Source of the DNA: Dyadobacter psychrophilus | GTDB lineage: Bacteria; Bacteroidota; Bacteroidia; Cytophagales; Spirosomataceae | Direction of reading: 5' to 3' | Assembly: GCF_900167945.1 (NCBI RefSeq) | Contig: NZ_FUZA01000002.1 | Span: 558,001-622,000, forward strand | Length of the DNA: 64,000 bases | Shown here: positions 35,019 to 45,300 of the stretch, piece by piece | How the letters are laid out: every line of letters begins with the position of its first letter | Numbering within the stretch: position 1 is the first letter of the stretch | The notes under the pieces: generated by a model | Seen by the model: the letters and a program-made list of their open reading frames with translations, nothing else | The model's database searches: none | Told to the model about the DNA's origin: nothing | Translations under genes and position numbers: made by a program

Positions 35019-35399
35019 ATGTCTAAGCAATATGAAACGGTGTTCATTCTAACTCCCATTTTGTCTGAGGCCCAGGCAAAGGACGCCGTTGAAAAATTCA
35101 CGACAATCATCACCTCAAATGGTGCATCGATTGTACATGAAGAAAATTGGGGATTGCGCAAGCTGGCCTACCCTATCCAAAAGAAAAACTCAGGTTTCTA
35201 TCATGTAGTAGAGTATTCTGCAACAGAAGGAAACGTGGTTGACGTTTTGGAAACCGAATTCCGTCGTGACGAGCGCATTTTGCGTTTTATGACAATCGCC
35301 CTGGATAAGCATTCAATTGCTTACAACGAGAAAAAACGTAAGGGTCTGGTTGGAAGAAAAAGAGAAGAATCAACTGAGTCTAAAACCGAAAACGCATAA
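35019..35399 (+). CDS. rpsF: 30S ribosomal protein S6
   Basis: 126 residues. Family patterns are clear: [15 protein letters not shown] at the start, [12 protein letters not shown] and GFYHVVEY in the middle. The acidic tail ([11 protein letters not shown]) is typical. S6 binds S18 in the 30S platform. It is the first gene of the rpsF-rpsR-rplI operon, 3 bp before rpsR. Confidence 0.97.
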   Translation: MSKQYETVFILTPILSEAQAKDAVEKFTTIITSNGASIVHEENWGLRKLAYPIQKKNSGFYHVVEYSATEGNVVDVLETEFRRDERILRFMTIALDKHSIAYNEKKRKGLVGRKREESTESKTENA

Positions 35400-35402
35400 G
35401 CT

Positions 35403-35654
35403 ATGTCACTAGTAAACGAACCGGTTGAAAAAAACAATAACCGTAAGAAATATTGCCGTTTTAAGAAAGCAGGCATTAAATATATCGACTACAAGAATCC
35501 GGATTTCTTATTGAAACTGGTGAATGAGCAAGGTAAGATCTTGCCACGCCGCCTTACAGGAACAAGCTTGAAATATCAACGCAAAGTTTCTCAGGCCATT
35601 AAAAGAGCGCGTCACTTGGCTTTATTGCCTTTTGTTGCTGATCAATTGAAATAA
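35403..35654 (+). CDS. rpsR: 30S ribosomal protein S18
   Basis: 83 residues. It has the S18 core [35 protein letters not shown] and [13 protein letters not shown]. It pairs with S6. No ssb gene lies between rpsF and rpsR, unlike in Firmicutes. Confidence 0.97.
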   Translation: MSLVNEPVEKNNNRKKYCRFKKAGIKYIDYKNPDFLLKLVNEQGKILPRRLTGTSLKYQRKVSQAIKRARHLALLPFVADQLK

Positions 35655-35674
35655 TATAGAAAGAGCTACAAACA

Positions 35675-36121
35675 ATGGAAATCATACTAATAACTGATAT
35701 AGCAGGTGTAGGTTATAAAAACGATATCGTTACTGTGAAAGCAGGTTACGGTCGTAACTACCTTATCCCTCAGGGTTTTGCATTATTGGCTAACGCCTCT
35801 AACCGCAAAATCGTTGCTGAAAACGTGCGTCAGGCTTCGCACAAAGCTGAAAAGCTGAAAAAAGACGCAGAAGAAATTGCAGCAGCAATCGGCGATCTTA
35901 CAATTGATATCAAAACTGTGGTAGGAGAAAGCGGCCGTATCTTCGGACGTGTTACCAACACACAGGTTGCTGATATCCTCAAAGCAAAAGGTTTCAATAT
36001 CGACCGCAAGAAAATTACTTTGGATGATGTAAAATCCATCGGAACTTACTCTGCAACAATCGATTTGCATAAAGAAGTGAAACACAAAATCGCGCTGAAC
36101 GTTATCGCTCAGGAAGATTAA
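35675..36121 (+). CDS. rplI: 50S ribosomal protein L9
   Basis: 148 residues. The N-terminal rRNA-binding domain (GYKNDIVTVKAGYGRNYLIPQGFA), the long connecting helix (about 40-75) and the C-terminal domain (GRIFGRVTNTQVADIL) are all present. It is the last gene of the operon, with a terminator downstream. Confidence 0.97.
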   Translation: MEIILITDIAGVGYKNDIVTVKAGYGRNYLIPQGFALLANASNRKIVAENVRQASHKAEKLKKDAEEIAAAIGDLTIDIKTVVGESGRIFGRVTNTQVADILKAKGFNIDRKKITLDDVKSIGTYSATIDLHKEVKHKIALNVIAQED

Positions 36122-36142
36122 TCGTTTCAAGAATTCAAAAAA

Positions 36143-36171
36143 AAAGCAACCCAAAAGGTTGCTTTTTTTTT
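36143..36171. terminator. bidirectional terminator between rplI and the BON-LysM gene
   Basis: Stem GCAACC (36146-36151) with GGTTGC (36157-36162), flanked by an A-run on the left and TTTTTTTT on the right. It can end rplI on the plus strand and the convergent gene on the minus strand. Confidence 0.85.
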
Positions 36172-36185
36172 GTTTCAGATATTTG

Positions 36186-36644
36186 TCATGGCGCTGGAAT
36201 TCTCAAAACCTGGCCTGGGTATATTTTGTCCGGATGTGTGAGCATTGGTTTATTTGCTTCAAAAATAATGGGGTATTTCATCATATCTCCATAAACCTCT
36301 TTTGCGATTTTTGAAAGCGTGTCGCCTTTTTCCACAGTGTGATATGTTGCTTCCGGTGCTGGTGTTGCCACTTTCAGGCGATTGTCTACGACTTGTACGC
36401 CTTCCACATTCCCTACGGCAAGGGCTATTTTTTCAGCATCTTCCTGCTTGGCCACTTCACCCTCAATTGTTACTGTGTCACCAGATGTTTTGACCGTGAG
36501 GTTGTTATACGCAAGTCCAAGTGCTTTCACGTGAGCCAGTAGTGCACTCGCACGCAATGGTTCTGCCTCAGGTGCCGGAACAGCAGTTTCTTCCTTATGA
36601 AAAACTTTTTCTCCTACGCCTTTTAAAAACGATAGTAAGCCCAT
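36186..36644 (-). CDS. BON- and LysM-domain protein (YgaU/Kbp-like)
   Basis: 152 residues. A BON domain lies at about 32-92 (VKTSGDTVTIEGEV, VGNVEGVQVVDNRLKV) and a LysM domain at about 102-150 (YHTVEKGDTLSKIAKEVYGD ... KIYPGQVLRI). The layout and length match E. coli YgaU/Kbp, a cytoplasmic potassium-binding protein. No signal peptide is visible, which fits. The role in K+ sensing is inferred from the family. Confidence 0.85.
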   Translation of the reverse strand: MGLLSFLKGVGEKVFHKEETAVPAPEAEPLRASALLAHVKALGLAYNNLTVKTSGDTVTIEGEVAKQEDAEKIALAVGNVEGVQVVDNRLKVATPAPEATYHTVEKGDTLSKIAKEVYGDMMKYPIIFEANKPMLTHPDKIYPGQVLRIPAP

Positions 36645-36837
36645 GTTTAAGTTGGTTAAATGATAGATTGTGAAAACTGTAAGAGTAGTAGTGATGCTTG
36701 ATCACAAATCAAAAGAGCAATAACTATACCAAAGTTTGAATCAAATTCGCAAAACAGCCGTCCACAGCGACCAGTTTTAAAGTCTGGCTTTGTACTTTTG
36801 CACCAGGTCAATCAAATGCTCGATATTCTGCAAATAA

Positions 36838-38472
36838 ATGAATCGTAACGCGTCGCTGGATAAGTTAAAAAGTGAAGAATTTGATATTTGTATCATTGGG
36901 GCAGGAGCAAGCGGAGCTGGTTGTGCGTTGGATGCCGTTTTGCGCGGTTATAAAGTTGCTATCATTGACAAAAAGGATTTTGCATCGGAAACCTCGTCCC
37001 GTTCCACCAAACTCATCCACGGTGGCGTGCGCTACCTCGAACAGGCATTTAAAAAGCTTGATTTTGCACAACTGAAACAGGTTCGGCATGGATTGGAAGA
37101 GCGTCATACCGTTCTGAAAAACGCTCCGCACCTGGCACGCCCGCTCGCGTTGATGACGCCTGTAGGCTCGTGGATAGAAGGTTTGTATTTCAAAATTGGC
37201 TTGCAGATCTACGACACATTTGCGACCAATGATTCGCTTCCGAAGAGCAAATGGCTTTCGAAAAAGGAAGTGCTGGATAAGATTCCAACGCTCAATAAAA
37301 AGAAATTGCATAGCGGCGTATTATATTACGACGGCCAACTGGACGATGCACGTTATTGCCTCGCATTGGTTCAATCGGCCTCGGAAGCTGGTGCCGTTGC
37401 TGCGAATTATCTGGACGTAACCGGATTTACAAAGAATGATTCCGGCAAGCTGGTCGGTGTTCAGGTAAGGGACACGCAGCTGGGACCTGAATTCATCATT
37501 AAGTCGAAACTGGTTATTAACTGCACCGGGCCGTTTTCGGATAAGGTCAGGCTGCTTGCCAATCCCGCATTGCCAGAACGGCTACGCCCCAGCAAAGGCG
37601 TTCACGTTGTGCTGCCTTTTGAAACGTTAAACAGCGAATATGCCATGCTTATTCCCAAGACTTCGGATGGGCGTGTGGTTTTTGCGATCCCGTTCGAGGG
37701 TGCGATGATGATTGGCACAACGGATACAGAATCGGACAGCATAGATTCCGAAGCGACGCTGAACGAATCGGAAAAGCAATATCTTGTTGACACGCTGAAT
37801 CCTTTCCTGGCTAACCAGATAGACATTTCAAAATTAAAAGCAGGATTCGGGGGACTCCGACCTTTGCTTTCAGCCGATCCGTCCAAATCAACAAAAAGCC
37901 TGGTTAGGGATCATGAAGTGGAGGTGGATTCGTCCAGCGGCCTTGTGAGTTTGCTGGGTGGAAAATGGACCACTTACCGGCTCATGGCAAAAGATACAAT
38001 CGATGAAGCAGATGCCATTTTGTCCAAAAGAAATGAATGTCTTACGGCAAACCATATGCTGGCCGGTGGGGAAAACTTTGATCCGTTATTATCTGAACAA
38101 CTTGTTTCAAAATACGCGTTACCTGTGGATGTGGCCCGGCACCTGGTCAGAAAATACGGATCGCGGGCGACATTGGTGGCCGATTTTACGTCTTCTGATA
38201 GCACGTTAAAAGAGCGTCTGAGCACTTCCTATCCATACATTAAGGCAGAGGTAATTTATACAGTTCGAAATGAAATGGTTGTTGCGCCGCGCGATTTTTT
38301 GGCGAGAAGGGTCAGGCTGGAAATTACAGATTGGAATGAGACCTTGAAATGTCTGCCTGTTGTCGCAAATCTGATGGCACGGGAATTGGGTTGGGATGAG
38401 AGCGAAACGAAGCGGCAAATTGATGACTATTCGCTTCAACTTAAACAATTCATCGCCGACGCCGGAGCATAG
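36838..38472 (+). CDS. glpD: aerobic glycerol-3-phosphate dehydrogenase
   Basis: 544 residues. The FAD motif GAGASGAGCALDAVLRG (22-38), FASETSSRSTKLIHGGVRYLEQA, and VSLLGGKWTTYRLMAKDT are the family hallmarks. It oxidises glycerol-3-phosphate to dihydroxyacetone phosphate at the membrane and reduces quinone. TACTTTTG at 36793-36800 is a plausible -7 element, though no -33 is evident. It is followed after 24 bp by the first pigment-locus gene, which may be read through from glpD. Confidence 0.93.
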   Translation: MNRNASLDKLKSEEFDICIIGAGASGAGCALDAVLRGYKVAIIDKKDFASETSSRSTKLIHGGVRYLEQAFKKLDFAQLKQVRHGLEERHTVLKNAPHLARPLALMTPVGSWIEGLYFKIGLQIYDTFATNDSLPKSKWLSKKEVLDKIPTLNKKKLHSGVLYYDGQLDDARYCLALVQSASEAGAVAANYLDVTGFTKNDSGKLVGVQVRDTQLGPEFIIKSKLVINCTGPFSDKVRLLANPALPERLRPSKGVHVVLPFETLNSEYAMLIPKTSDGRVVFAIPFEGAMMIGTTDTESDSIDSEATLNESEKQYLVDTLNPFLANQIDISKLKAGFGGLRPLLSADPSKSTKSLVRDHEVEVDSSSGLVSLLGGKWTTYRLMAKDTIDEADAILSKRNECLTANHMLAGGENFDPLLSEQLVSKYALPVDVARHLVRKYGSRATLVADFTSSDSTLKERLSTSYPYIKAEVIYTVRNEMVVAPRDFLARRVRLEITDWNETLKCLPVVANLMARELGWDESETKRQIDDYSLQLKQFIADAGA

Positions 38473-38496
38473 CAACCAACTCACATAAAGCCAGAA

Positions 38497-39540
38497 ATGT
38501 ACATAACCGATTCAGCTTGTATCTCTCCACAGAGGACTTTCGATGATGCCTTTTTTCAGGGAGAGATAAAAGTGCATTATGGCAATCGTTATGCTGCTGT
38601 CGAGCCGGGTTATGGAGAATTAATCCCAGCCGGTTTACTGCGCAGAATGGGTAAGGCCGTGCGGATGGGTGTGGGTGCTGGCTTGCCGTTGATCCAGAAA
38701 TACACGATGGACGGGATCATTCTCGGGACGGCCAACGGCGGATTGGAGGACTGCCTCAAATTCCTGAACCAGATCGTGGACTATGACGAAGGCACTTTAA
38801 CTCCAACCAACTTTGTCCAGAGCACGCCTAATGCTGTGGCCGGAAATCTGGCTCTGATGAGCAAGGTTACGGGTTATAATACGACACACGTTCACAAAGG
38901 ACTGGCATTTGAAGCAGCTTTACTGGACGCCATGATGCTTTTGGAAGAACATAAATTCAACCGTGTGCTGGTTGGCAGCGTGGATGAAATTTCGGATTAC
39001 AATCACAACATCGATTTCCTGAACGGACATTTTAAAGTCGAGGACTCGTCTTCGGAAAACATTCTGACAAGCGCTTCGCCCGGGTCAGCGAATGGGGAAG
39101 GGGCGACGATGTTTGTTGTTGAATCAGCGCGAAATGAGCGCACATTGGCTCAAATCAAAGATGTGGATCAAATGAATTCTCCGAGCGAAGACGACCTGGA
39201 AATGAAATTGGAGCATTTTTTAGCCAGAAACGGGCTCACAAGAAAGAATATCGATTCGCTAATTTTAGGCATCAGCGGAGATAATCGAACGGATCATTTG
39301 TACGCGGGTTTTCAAAAGAAATTTTTCCCGGACAGCAGCAGTTACACCTATAAAAATATGGTTGGCGATTATCCTACTGCCTCGGCATTCGCAACATGGA
39401 TGGCCGTCAAAATACTTTCAGGCCATCCCGTTCCTTCACCATGTATTCATACCACTCGAAACGTAGAAAAAGCAAATAATGTGTTGATTTACAATCATTA
39501 CAAGGGCATTCAGCATAGCTTTATCCTACTCTCCGCTTAA
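38497..39540 (+). CDS. degenerate beta-ketoacyl synthase-like protein (first of three)
   Basis: 347 residues, shorter than an active ketosynthase (about 400). The fold pattern is recognisable: AGLLRRMGKAVRMG, GIILGTANGGLEDCLKFLNQ, then the nucleophile region THVHKGLAFEAALLDAM, where the catalytic Cys is His. The usual C-terminal GH(T)xGAAG histidine region reads VGDYPTASAFATWM. So it should not condense acyl chains. By analogy with ApeC of aryl-polyene loci and type II PKS chain length factors, it may pair with an active ketosynthase. It is a close paralog of the protein at 55257-56219. It overlaps the convergent flavin enzyme by 15 bp. Confidence 0.78.
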   Translation: MYITDSACISPQRTFDDAFFQGEIKVHYGNRYAAVEPGYGELIPAGLLRRMGKAVRMGVGAGLPLIQKYTMDGIILGTANGGLEDCLKFLNQIVDYDEGTLTPTNFVQSTPNAVAGNLALMSKVTGYNTTHVHKGLAFEAALLDAMMLLEEHKFNRVLVGSVDEISDYNHNIDFLNGHFKVEDSSSENILTSASPGSANGEGATMFVVESARNERTLAQIKDVDQMNSPSEDDLEMKLEHFLARNGLTRKNIDSLILGISGDNRTDHLYAGFQKKFFPDSSSYTYKNMVGDYPTASAFATWMAVKILSGHPVPSPCIHTTRNVEKANNVLIYNHYKGIQHSFILLSA

Positions 39541-40791
39541 CAGATGTCCACCGCTGTCATCTGCATTCTTTTCTTTCATTTTGATCACTTTTGCCAAAGT
39601 GGGTAAAATCGTATCATGCTTTTTCACAAATGGGTTTGATTGATCCCAGACATAACCCGCAAGGACCGAACAAATCTGGTTTTTAATGTTGTTATCAATT
39701 AGCGGGGTAAAGACAATGGTTTGAAAATCACCACTGTACCAGCCGGTAACATAGCTTCTAAACACATCTATGCCTTTCTGAATCACTTTTTCGTACTCGT
39801 TTTCCCAATCCACCGTTTCGCCTTGCAAATGTCTATGCGTCATTTTCGCGGACAGCAATCCCGACGCGGTCGCAAAGGTTACACCAGACGAAAATATGGG
39901 GTCGAGGAATTCGGTGCTGTTTCCCGAAAGAACAAATCCATCGCCATACATTTTTTTTACACCTATTGAATAGCCGAGAATGTGACGCGGCTCAAATTTC
40001 AGTTCTGAATCTTTGAAGCGCCCGCTTAGATCTTCAAATTCACGGATAAAATTCTTATAGGCCTCACCGCCGTTTTCGGCCATAGCCGTGATTTTTTCCT
40101 TGTCACCCACAATGCCAACAGACGTTGAGCCATCGGAAAATGGAATGGCCCAGATCCACGATTTATTATTGTCAAAGGAGTGGACAAAAATGTTATTACT
40201 GGTTTTCTCAGTGCGGTTTCTATCTTCTAAATGCGCAAAAATAGCTCCACGCGGAGTGAATGACGAAGGCTTGCTCAAATCGAAAAGCCGTGGAAGCACG
40301 CGTCCATACCCGCTGGAATCGATAATGAATTTGGATTGGATCTCGTGAATGTTTCCGTCGGCATCTTTATACTCAATGTGCTGAATATCCGGACTGCAAG
40401 TGACTTTCAGCACTTCGCATTCAAAGTTTACATCAACGCCTTTTGCGCGTGTGGCTTCTGCCAGGGTAAGATCAAAGTCTGCCCGTTTCACTTGCCAGGT
40501 CCATGTCCAGCCTTTTGTGAATTGCTCGGAAAACAGGAATTCGCATCTTTTTTCACCCTTCATGAATGCTGCGCCGGTTTTCTTCTGAAAATTTTTGGTT
40601 TCAACAGCATCCAACAGGCCCGATTGATCCAAATGTTCCATACAGCATGGAAGCAGACTTTCGCCGATCTGGAACCTGGGAAATTTTTCTTTTTCTAAAA
40701 TTGTGACATTGTAGCCCTGTTTTTTCAAATAAGAAGCTGCAACTGTCCCGGCAGGTCCGGCACCAATGACCACAACATCAACTGTTCGCAT
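39526..40791 (-). CDS. FAD-dependent halogenase-like enzyme of the pigment locus
   Basis: 421 residues. FAD motif GAGPAGTVAASYLKKQG (10-26), then FPRFQIGESLLP. It contains the flavin-halogenase signature WxWxIP (WIWAIP, 212-217) and a candidate catalytic lysine in KKTGAAF (K71). Flexirubins are often chlorinated on the phenol ring, so this is a reasonable ring halogenase. A hydroxylase or reductase of the same superfamily (geranylgeranyl reductase-like) is possible. It is cotranscribed with the CrtI-like gene on the minus strand, 2 bp apart. Confidence 0.7.
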   Translation of the reverse strand: MRTVDVVVIGAGPAGTVAASYLKKQGYNVTILEKEKFPRFQIGESLLPCCMEHLDQSGLLDAVETKNFQKKTGAAFMKGEKRCEFLFSEQFTKGWTWTWQVKRADFDLTLAEATRAKGVDVNFECEVLKVTCSPDIQHIEYKDADGNIHEIQSKFIIDSSGYGRVLPRLFDLSKPSSFTPRGAIFAHLEDRNRTEKTSNNIFVHSFDNNKSWIWAIPFSDGSTSVGIVGDKEKITAMAENGGEAYKNFIREFEDLSGRFKDSELKFEPRHILGYSIGVKKMYGDGFVLSGNSTEFLDPIFSSGVTFATASGLLSAKMTHRHLQGETVDWENEYEKVIQKGIDVFRSYVTGWYSGDFQTIVFTPLIDNNIKNQICSVLAGYVWDQSNPFVKKHDTILPTLAKVIKMKEKNADDSGGHLLSGE

Positions 40792-40793
40792 AT

Positions 40794-42326
40794 TTAGGCA
40801 CTTTTAACTTTTTGGATGAGTTTATCTTTGTCAACAAATGGGAAGCATGTTACGAAGGCGCTTACCGTGACGCCGAGTATGCCATGCATGGATATATTTT
40901 GTCCTGTCAAATGCAGGTTAGGAATCCTTGTTTTGGTATTGATCTGCGTCCGCGTAGGCGAATTTGAGTTTTTGAGCACGCCGTACAGGGAGCCGTCCTT
41001 ATTACCAATATAATCCCTGAATGTCAGGGGAGTAGCGCTGTGGATGGCCTTTACTTTCCGGGAAATTCCGGGAAAAACTTCTTCGAGACGCGCCAGCACT
41101 TTTGCTTCTTTATCTTTCTTGAACTGCTCATACTCCGCATCGCGATTTCCAGGTTCAGCCACAGTGCTGAAAGTTTCACTCCATTTTTCGGTTTCAGAAG
41201 CATTCATGTAAGTCATAACCGACATTGAATCAGCATATTGACCGGTTTTTGAAATGTATGGCGTGCAGATAAAATACGTTTGCGGCCAGGTTTCCTGATC
41301 ATAGTCAATGCCACCCCAAACGTCTTCAATGTGATGCTGATAGATATTGTGATTTAAGTATTCAAAACTTTTTTCACGGAAAGTAATGTGGACCAGAAAA
41401 GTGGAAATGCTATTTTCAAGGCCCTGAACCCTGTTTTTATAGACATTAAGAAACCTTTCACTGCCGAAAATATCAATGGTCACAGCGGGGTGAACATTTG
41501 AAATAAACTGTTTTCCCTTAAAGGTTTCGCCATTTTCTAAAACCACCTCGGCAATCTGGCCATCGTCATTAAAGTTGGCTGAGACCACTTTTTTGTATTT
41601 ATAAATTTCACCGCCATGCGCTCTGATCGCCTTACTCATCTGAATCGCAATCTGCGAACCACCGTCGACGAATTTATAAGAGCCTGAAAGATAGCTTTTC
41701 ATGATCAGCGCGTGCACGTAAAACGGTGTCTTGTCACGGACACCCGCATAAAGCAGGTTTGAGCCCGCCAGAACATTACGAAGTCGCTCATTATCGGTGA
41801 TAGAAGCAATAAAATCGTAAGCATTCAATCCAACAACCTCGCCATCCATCTGATAATTTTCACCGGAAACGCGGAGATTATAAAGAGGAAACTTGTTGCA
41901 CACTTCCTGGATTTTATCGCAATACGTTTCGATAGCAGTTTTCTCTTCCGGGAAGTAGTTGATCAGCGTGTCTCTAAAATGATCAAATCCTTGCGCATAG
42001 TCATATTCTGAACCGTCCTGAAAGCGAATGACATCGAACTTGTCATTGTCCATCCGTTTCATTTTCAGCTTGTCGATTATACCGAAATATTTGAAGAATT
42101 GATACAGATTTTCACCTTCGTCCAGGCTGCCTACATAATGCACGCCCGTATCGAAAATACTTTTACCGCGACTGTAAACCTGCAAGTGCCCGCCTATCTG
42201 ATGGTTTTTTTCCAGCACAACAACGCTGAAACCTTCCAGTGCCAGAATGTTCGCACAAGCCAGGCCACCGAGGCCGCTACCCACAATTACGAAGTCGTAT
42301 TCTTTTTGCAAGGCGGAAGATTGCAT
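40794..42326 (-). CDS. CrtI/CrtISO-like FAD-dependent polyene oxidoreductase
   Basis: 510 residues. N-terminal VGSGLGGLACANILALEGF and EKNHQIGGHLQVYSRG are the FAD motifs of the phytoene desaturase, carotenoid isomerase and retinol saturase group. The C-terminus has NLHLTGQNISMHGILGV. It probably desaturates, reduces or isomerises the polyene chain. It lies in a three-gene minus-strand unit (MMPL fusion, this gene, halogenase-like gene). Confidence 0.8.
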   Translation of the reverse strand: MQSSALQKEYDFVIVGSGLGGLACANILALEGFSVVVLEKNHQIGGHLQVYSRGKSIFDTGVHYVGSLDEGENLYQFFKYFGIIDKLKMKRMDNDKFDVIRFQDGSEYDYAQGFDHFRDTLINYFPEEKTAIETYCDKIQEVCNKFPLYNLRVSGENYQMDGEVVGLNAYDFIASITDNERLRNVLAGSNLLYAGVRDKTPFYVHALIMKSYLSGSYKFVDGGSQIAIQMSKAIRAHGGEIYKYKKVVSANFNDDGQIAEVVLENGETFKGKQFISNVHPAVTIDIFGSERFLNVYKNRVQGLENSISTFLVHITFREKSFEYLNHNIYQHHIEDVWGGIDYDQETWPQTYFICTPYISKTGQYADSMSVMTYMNASETEKWSETFSTVAEPGNRDAEYEQFKKDKEAKVLARLEEVFPGISRKVKAIHSATPLTFRDYIGNKDGSLYGVLKNSNSPTRTQINTKTRIPNLHLTGQNISMHGILGVTVSAFVTCFPFVDKDKLIQKVKSA

Positions 42327-42357
42327 TTATATGATTACTGAAAAAGTTTATAACAGG

Positions 42358-45300
42358 CTAATTATTGTTCGGTAGGTCTACATGCATGGGTTTCAAAATG
42401 AACAGGACGTTCGACGTGTTTGCAGAGTGTTCCTGCATTTCGCAATGCATATTGTGGTTTGCAGCAAAGTCGCGGATGTCGGCCGACGAAAAAAAGTGAA
42501 ATGCATCTTCTTTGCGGTTGAATGAAAATAATCCGGTTGACAAAGCTTCCGTTGTTTCTGTTTTCTGGTGCTTTTCTTTGTTATCAGTGATGCCGTCGCG
42601 GATGAAAAGGATGCCGTCAGATTGCAGCGCTAAGGCGCAACGATTGAGCAATTTAAGCTGTTTTTCTTTCGATAAATAATGCAGGGTATCATTTAAAAAT
42701 ATCACGTCCTGGCTACCCAGGTCCGCCTGCATAATGTCCGCGCAAATAAAGCGTAGGTGGCTTGTTTTATGATAACTGTGCTGTGCTATACTCACCTTTT
42801 CATCGTCATAATCGATGCCTGTAATGATTCTTTCCGCGTCTTTGTAATGCAGATAGAACGATAGATAGCCATAACCGCAGCCAATGTCCAGAATATTTTT
42901 CCGCTCTCCGATCAGGTCATTGTAGTAAGTAAAATTCTTGCTTTCAAGCCGCCATTTGATCTTGAAATACCATTCGAGCACGGGGCCTTTGAAAACGTAG
43001 TTGGTAAAAATCTTATGTTTCAGATAAGCCGTGTCCTCCATTTCATCCTTATACGAAGCAAACGCGGCTTTGAAGAATGTCGCAATGTTTTTGGTTTTAT
43101 CCCGAAGTTGGGTGCCCCATTGCGCATCGGCCAGCCGGATGCGGGGAAGTACGCGCACATTCAGCGCACCGGGGCGTATGAGGAAGTCGTTTTTGGGTAA
43201 AACATCAGATGCCCCGTGAATCAGGATGGGCTGAATGTCCAGATTAAGCTGTTCGGCGAGGTGAAAAGCACCTTTGTGAAACCGCCCGATCCCGCCGTCT
43301 TCGGACCGGGTTCCTTCCGGGAAAATCAAGAGCGAATATCCATCTTTAACCAGTGTTTTAACCTTCTCAATGTTTTCCTCAGGCCCGTCGTCAGTATATA
43401 CGTAACCTGCGTGACGAATGATGGGGCCAAAGAACGGTGAATTGTAAACCCAGCCTTTAACCATTAAAACGATCTTAGGGTTGAGCATGATAGCCAGTAA
43501 AATGTCCAGAAACGAAGTGTGGTTAGCAATAAAAATGACAGGCTTTTCCGGGTGCAGATTTTCGAGACCGGAAAAATTCTTCTTCACATGCGGACCGGAA
43601 TAAATGACGGTTTTTGCATAGAAAGAAAGCGAGCGGTTCAGCACTGCCTTCTTTTTCAACTTAGAAATCGGCAGTAACAAGATTGTGACCAGCTTTGAAT
43701 GCAGGAAAAGGCAACCCGACAAGAAATAAGTAAAACTCGAAATACTGATCAAAAATGGAAGGAACGTAACCGGCGCCTTTTTCCTGGCAATCCTGTTTTG
43801 GACAAAAAAACCGAACAACACGGGTTGGAAGACAAACGAGATGAAAAGGATGCAGCAAATGCCTAGTACGCTGATGAATGCAATGGAGTGGATGGCCGGG
43901 TGTTTCGCAAAGAATAGGACACCGGTTCCTATGATCGTCGTGGTAGCAGATAAAGCAATCGCCGACTGATATGAACGAAGCGAATCCTTTCCGTATTTGT
44001 ATTTATTAAGTAATCCATCTGTCACGAAAATGCTGAAATCATCTCCGAGCCCGAAGATAAATGTGGTGACAATTACATTAACAAAATTGAATTTTATGCC
44101 CAAGATGGCCGCTATACCCAAGATCCAGATCCAGCTGATCACCATTGGAAGAAAAGTTAACAGTGTTAACTCGATTCGGCCGTAAACGAGGAGCAAAGTG
44201 ACGAACACGATAGATGCCGAGATCAGCAGCAGGTAATTGAAGTCGTCTTTCACCATTTTCAGTAGGTCACCCGCAAGTTCGCCGCGATCAAATAATGCGA
44301 TTCCCGGAATGGCCCGCAGTTCAGCTTTAACACTGTTAAGCTGGTTCTGAGGTACGATCAATGTGGTGATGAATGTGGTTCCCTTGCTGTTGGAATCGAC
44401 TAGGTTATCGAGGCCCAGCTCCTTCATAAGTGTGTCGGCGGAAACGGAGTAGGACGGCTGGCCGGCGATCCACGACTTGAAATCGCTGAAAGCCGTGGCG
44501 TTGAAACCGTTCTTCACAGCGGCCTGATCCAAAACGTTATAGGTTGCTTCTTTGCGGCTGATGTCCCAGAAATTATGCCACCTGCGATTGCGTTCGAGTT
44601 TTACATTCTGCGGCACCAGAAAAGATCCGGACGATACAAAACTGTTTATCTTTCCTTGGTCACGAAGCCGAATAAGGTTTTGGTAGACCTGAAAATTCAT
44701 TTGTTCCGCTTTCGCCCTTACCGGATCGCCAGCAAATATATAGATCCGTTTTTCAGACTTCGGATCAATTCCGGTCATTGCTTCCTCCCGTTTCTGCAAA
44801 TCATCGTCCTGAATGCTGAGGTTATCAAACCCGCTATCGAATTCTGTAAATCGGGCAAAATAAAGGAATAACAGTGTCAAAATGGCAATAAATGCCAGGA
44901 CGATCGGTCTTGCTTTTTCGTGGATTTGGGGGAATTGGAATCCGCGACCGTCCTCCGGGATCTTCTTATTGTCAAATGCAAAAGACGAAAGAATAACGGG
45001 CAAGGCAATTAATGTAAAGAGCGCAGCTCCCAGCAAGCTAAGGGACGAAAACAAACCAAAATCCTGCAAAACGGCCGAATTGGCAAAATGCAATGCACTA
45101 AATGCCATAACGGTGGTAAAGCTGCCGGTTAAAAGCGGTTCACTTACTTCCTTTATGGCCGTGGAAATTGAGTTGGTATGTCTTAAATGCGTAAAAAAAT
45201 GAAATGCATAATCCAGCAGGATTCCAAAAACAACAGCTCCTGTTGCAAGGGAAATGCCGGAGATTTCCGGCCGGATAAAACCAATGATGCCCAATGCAAA

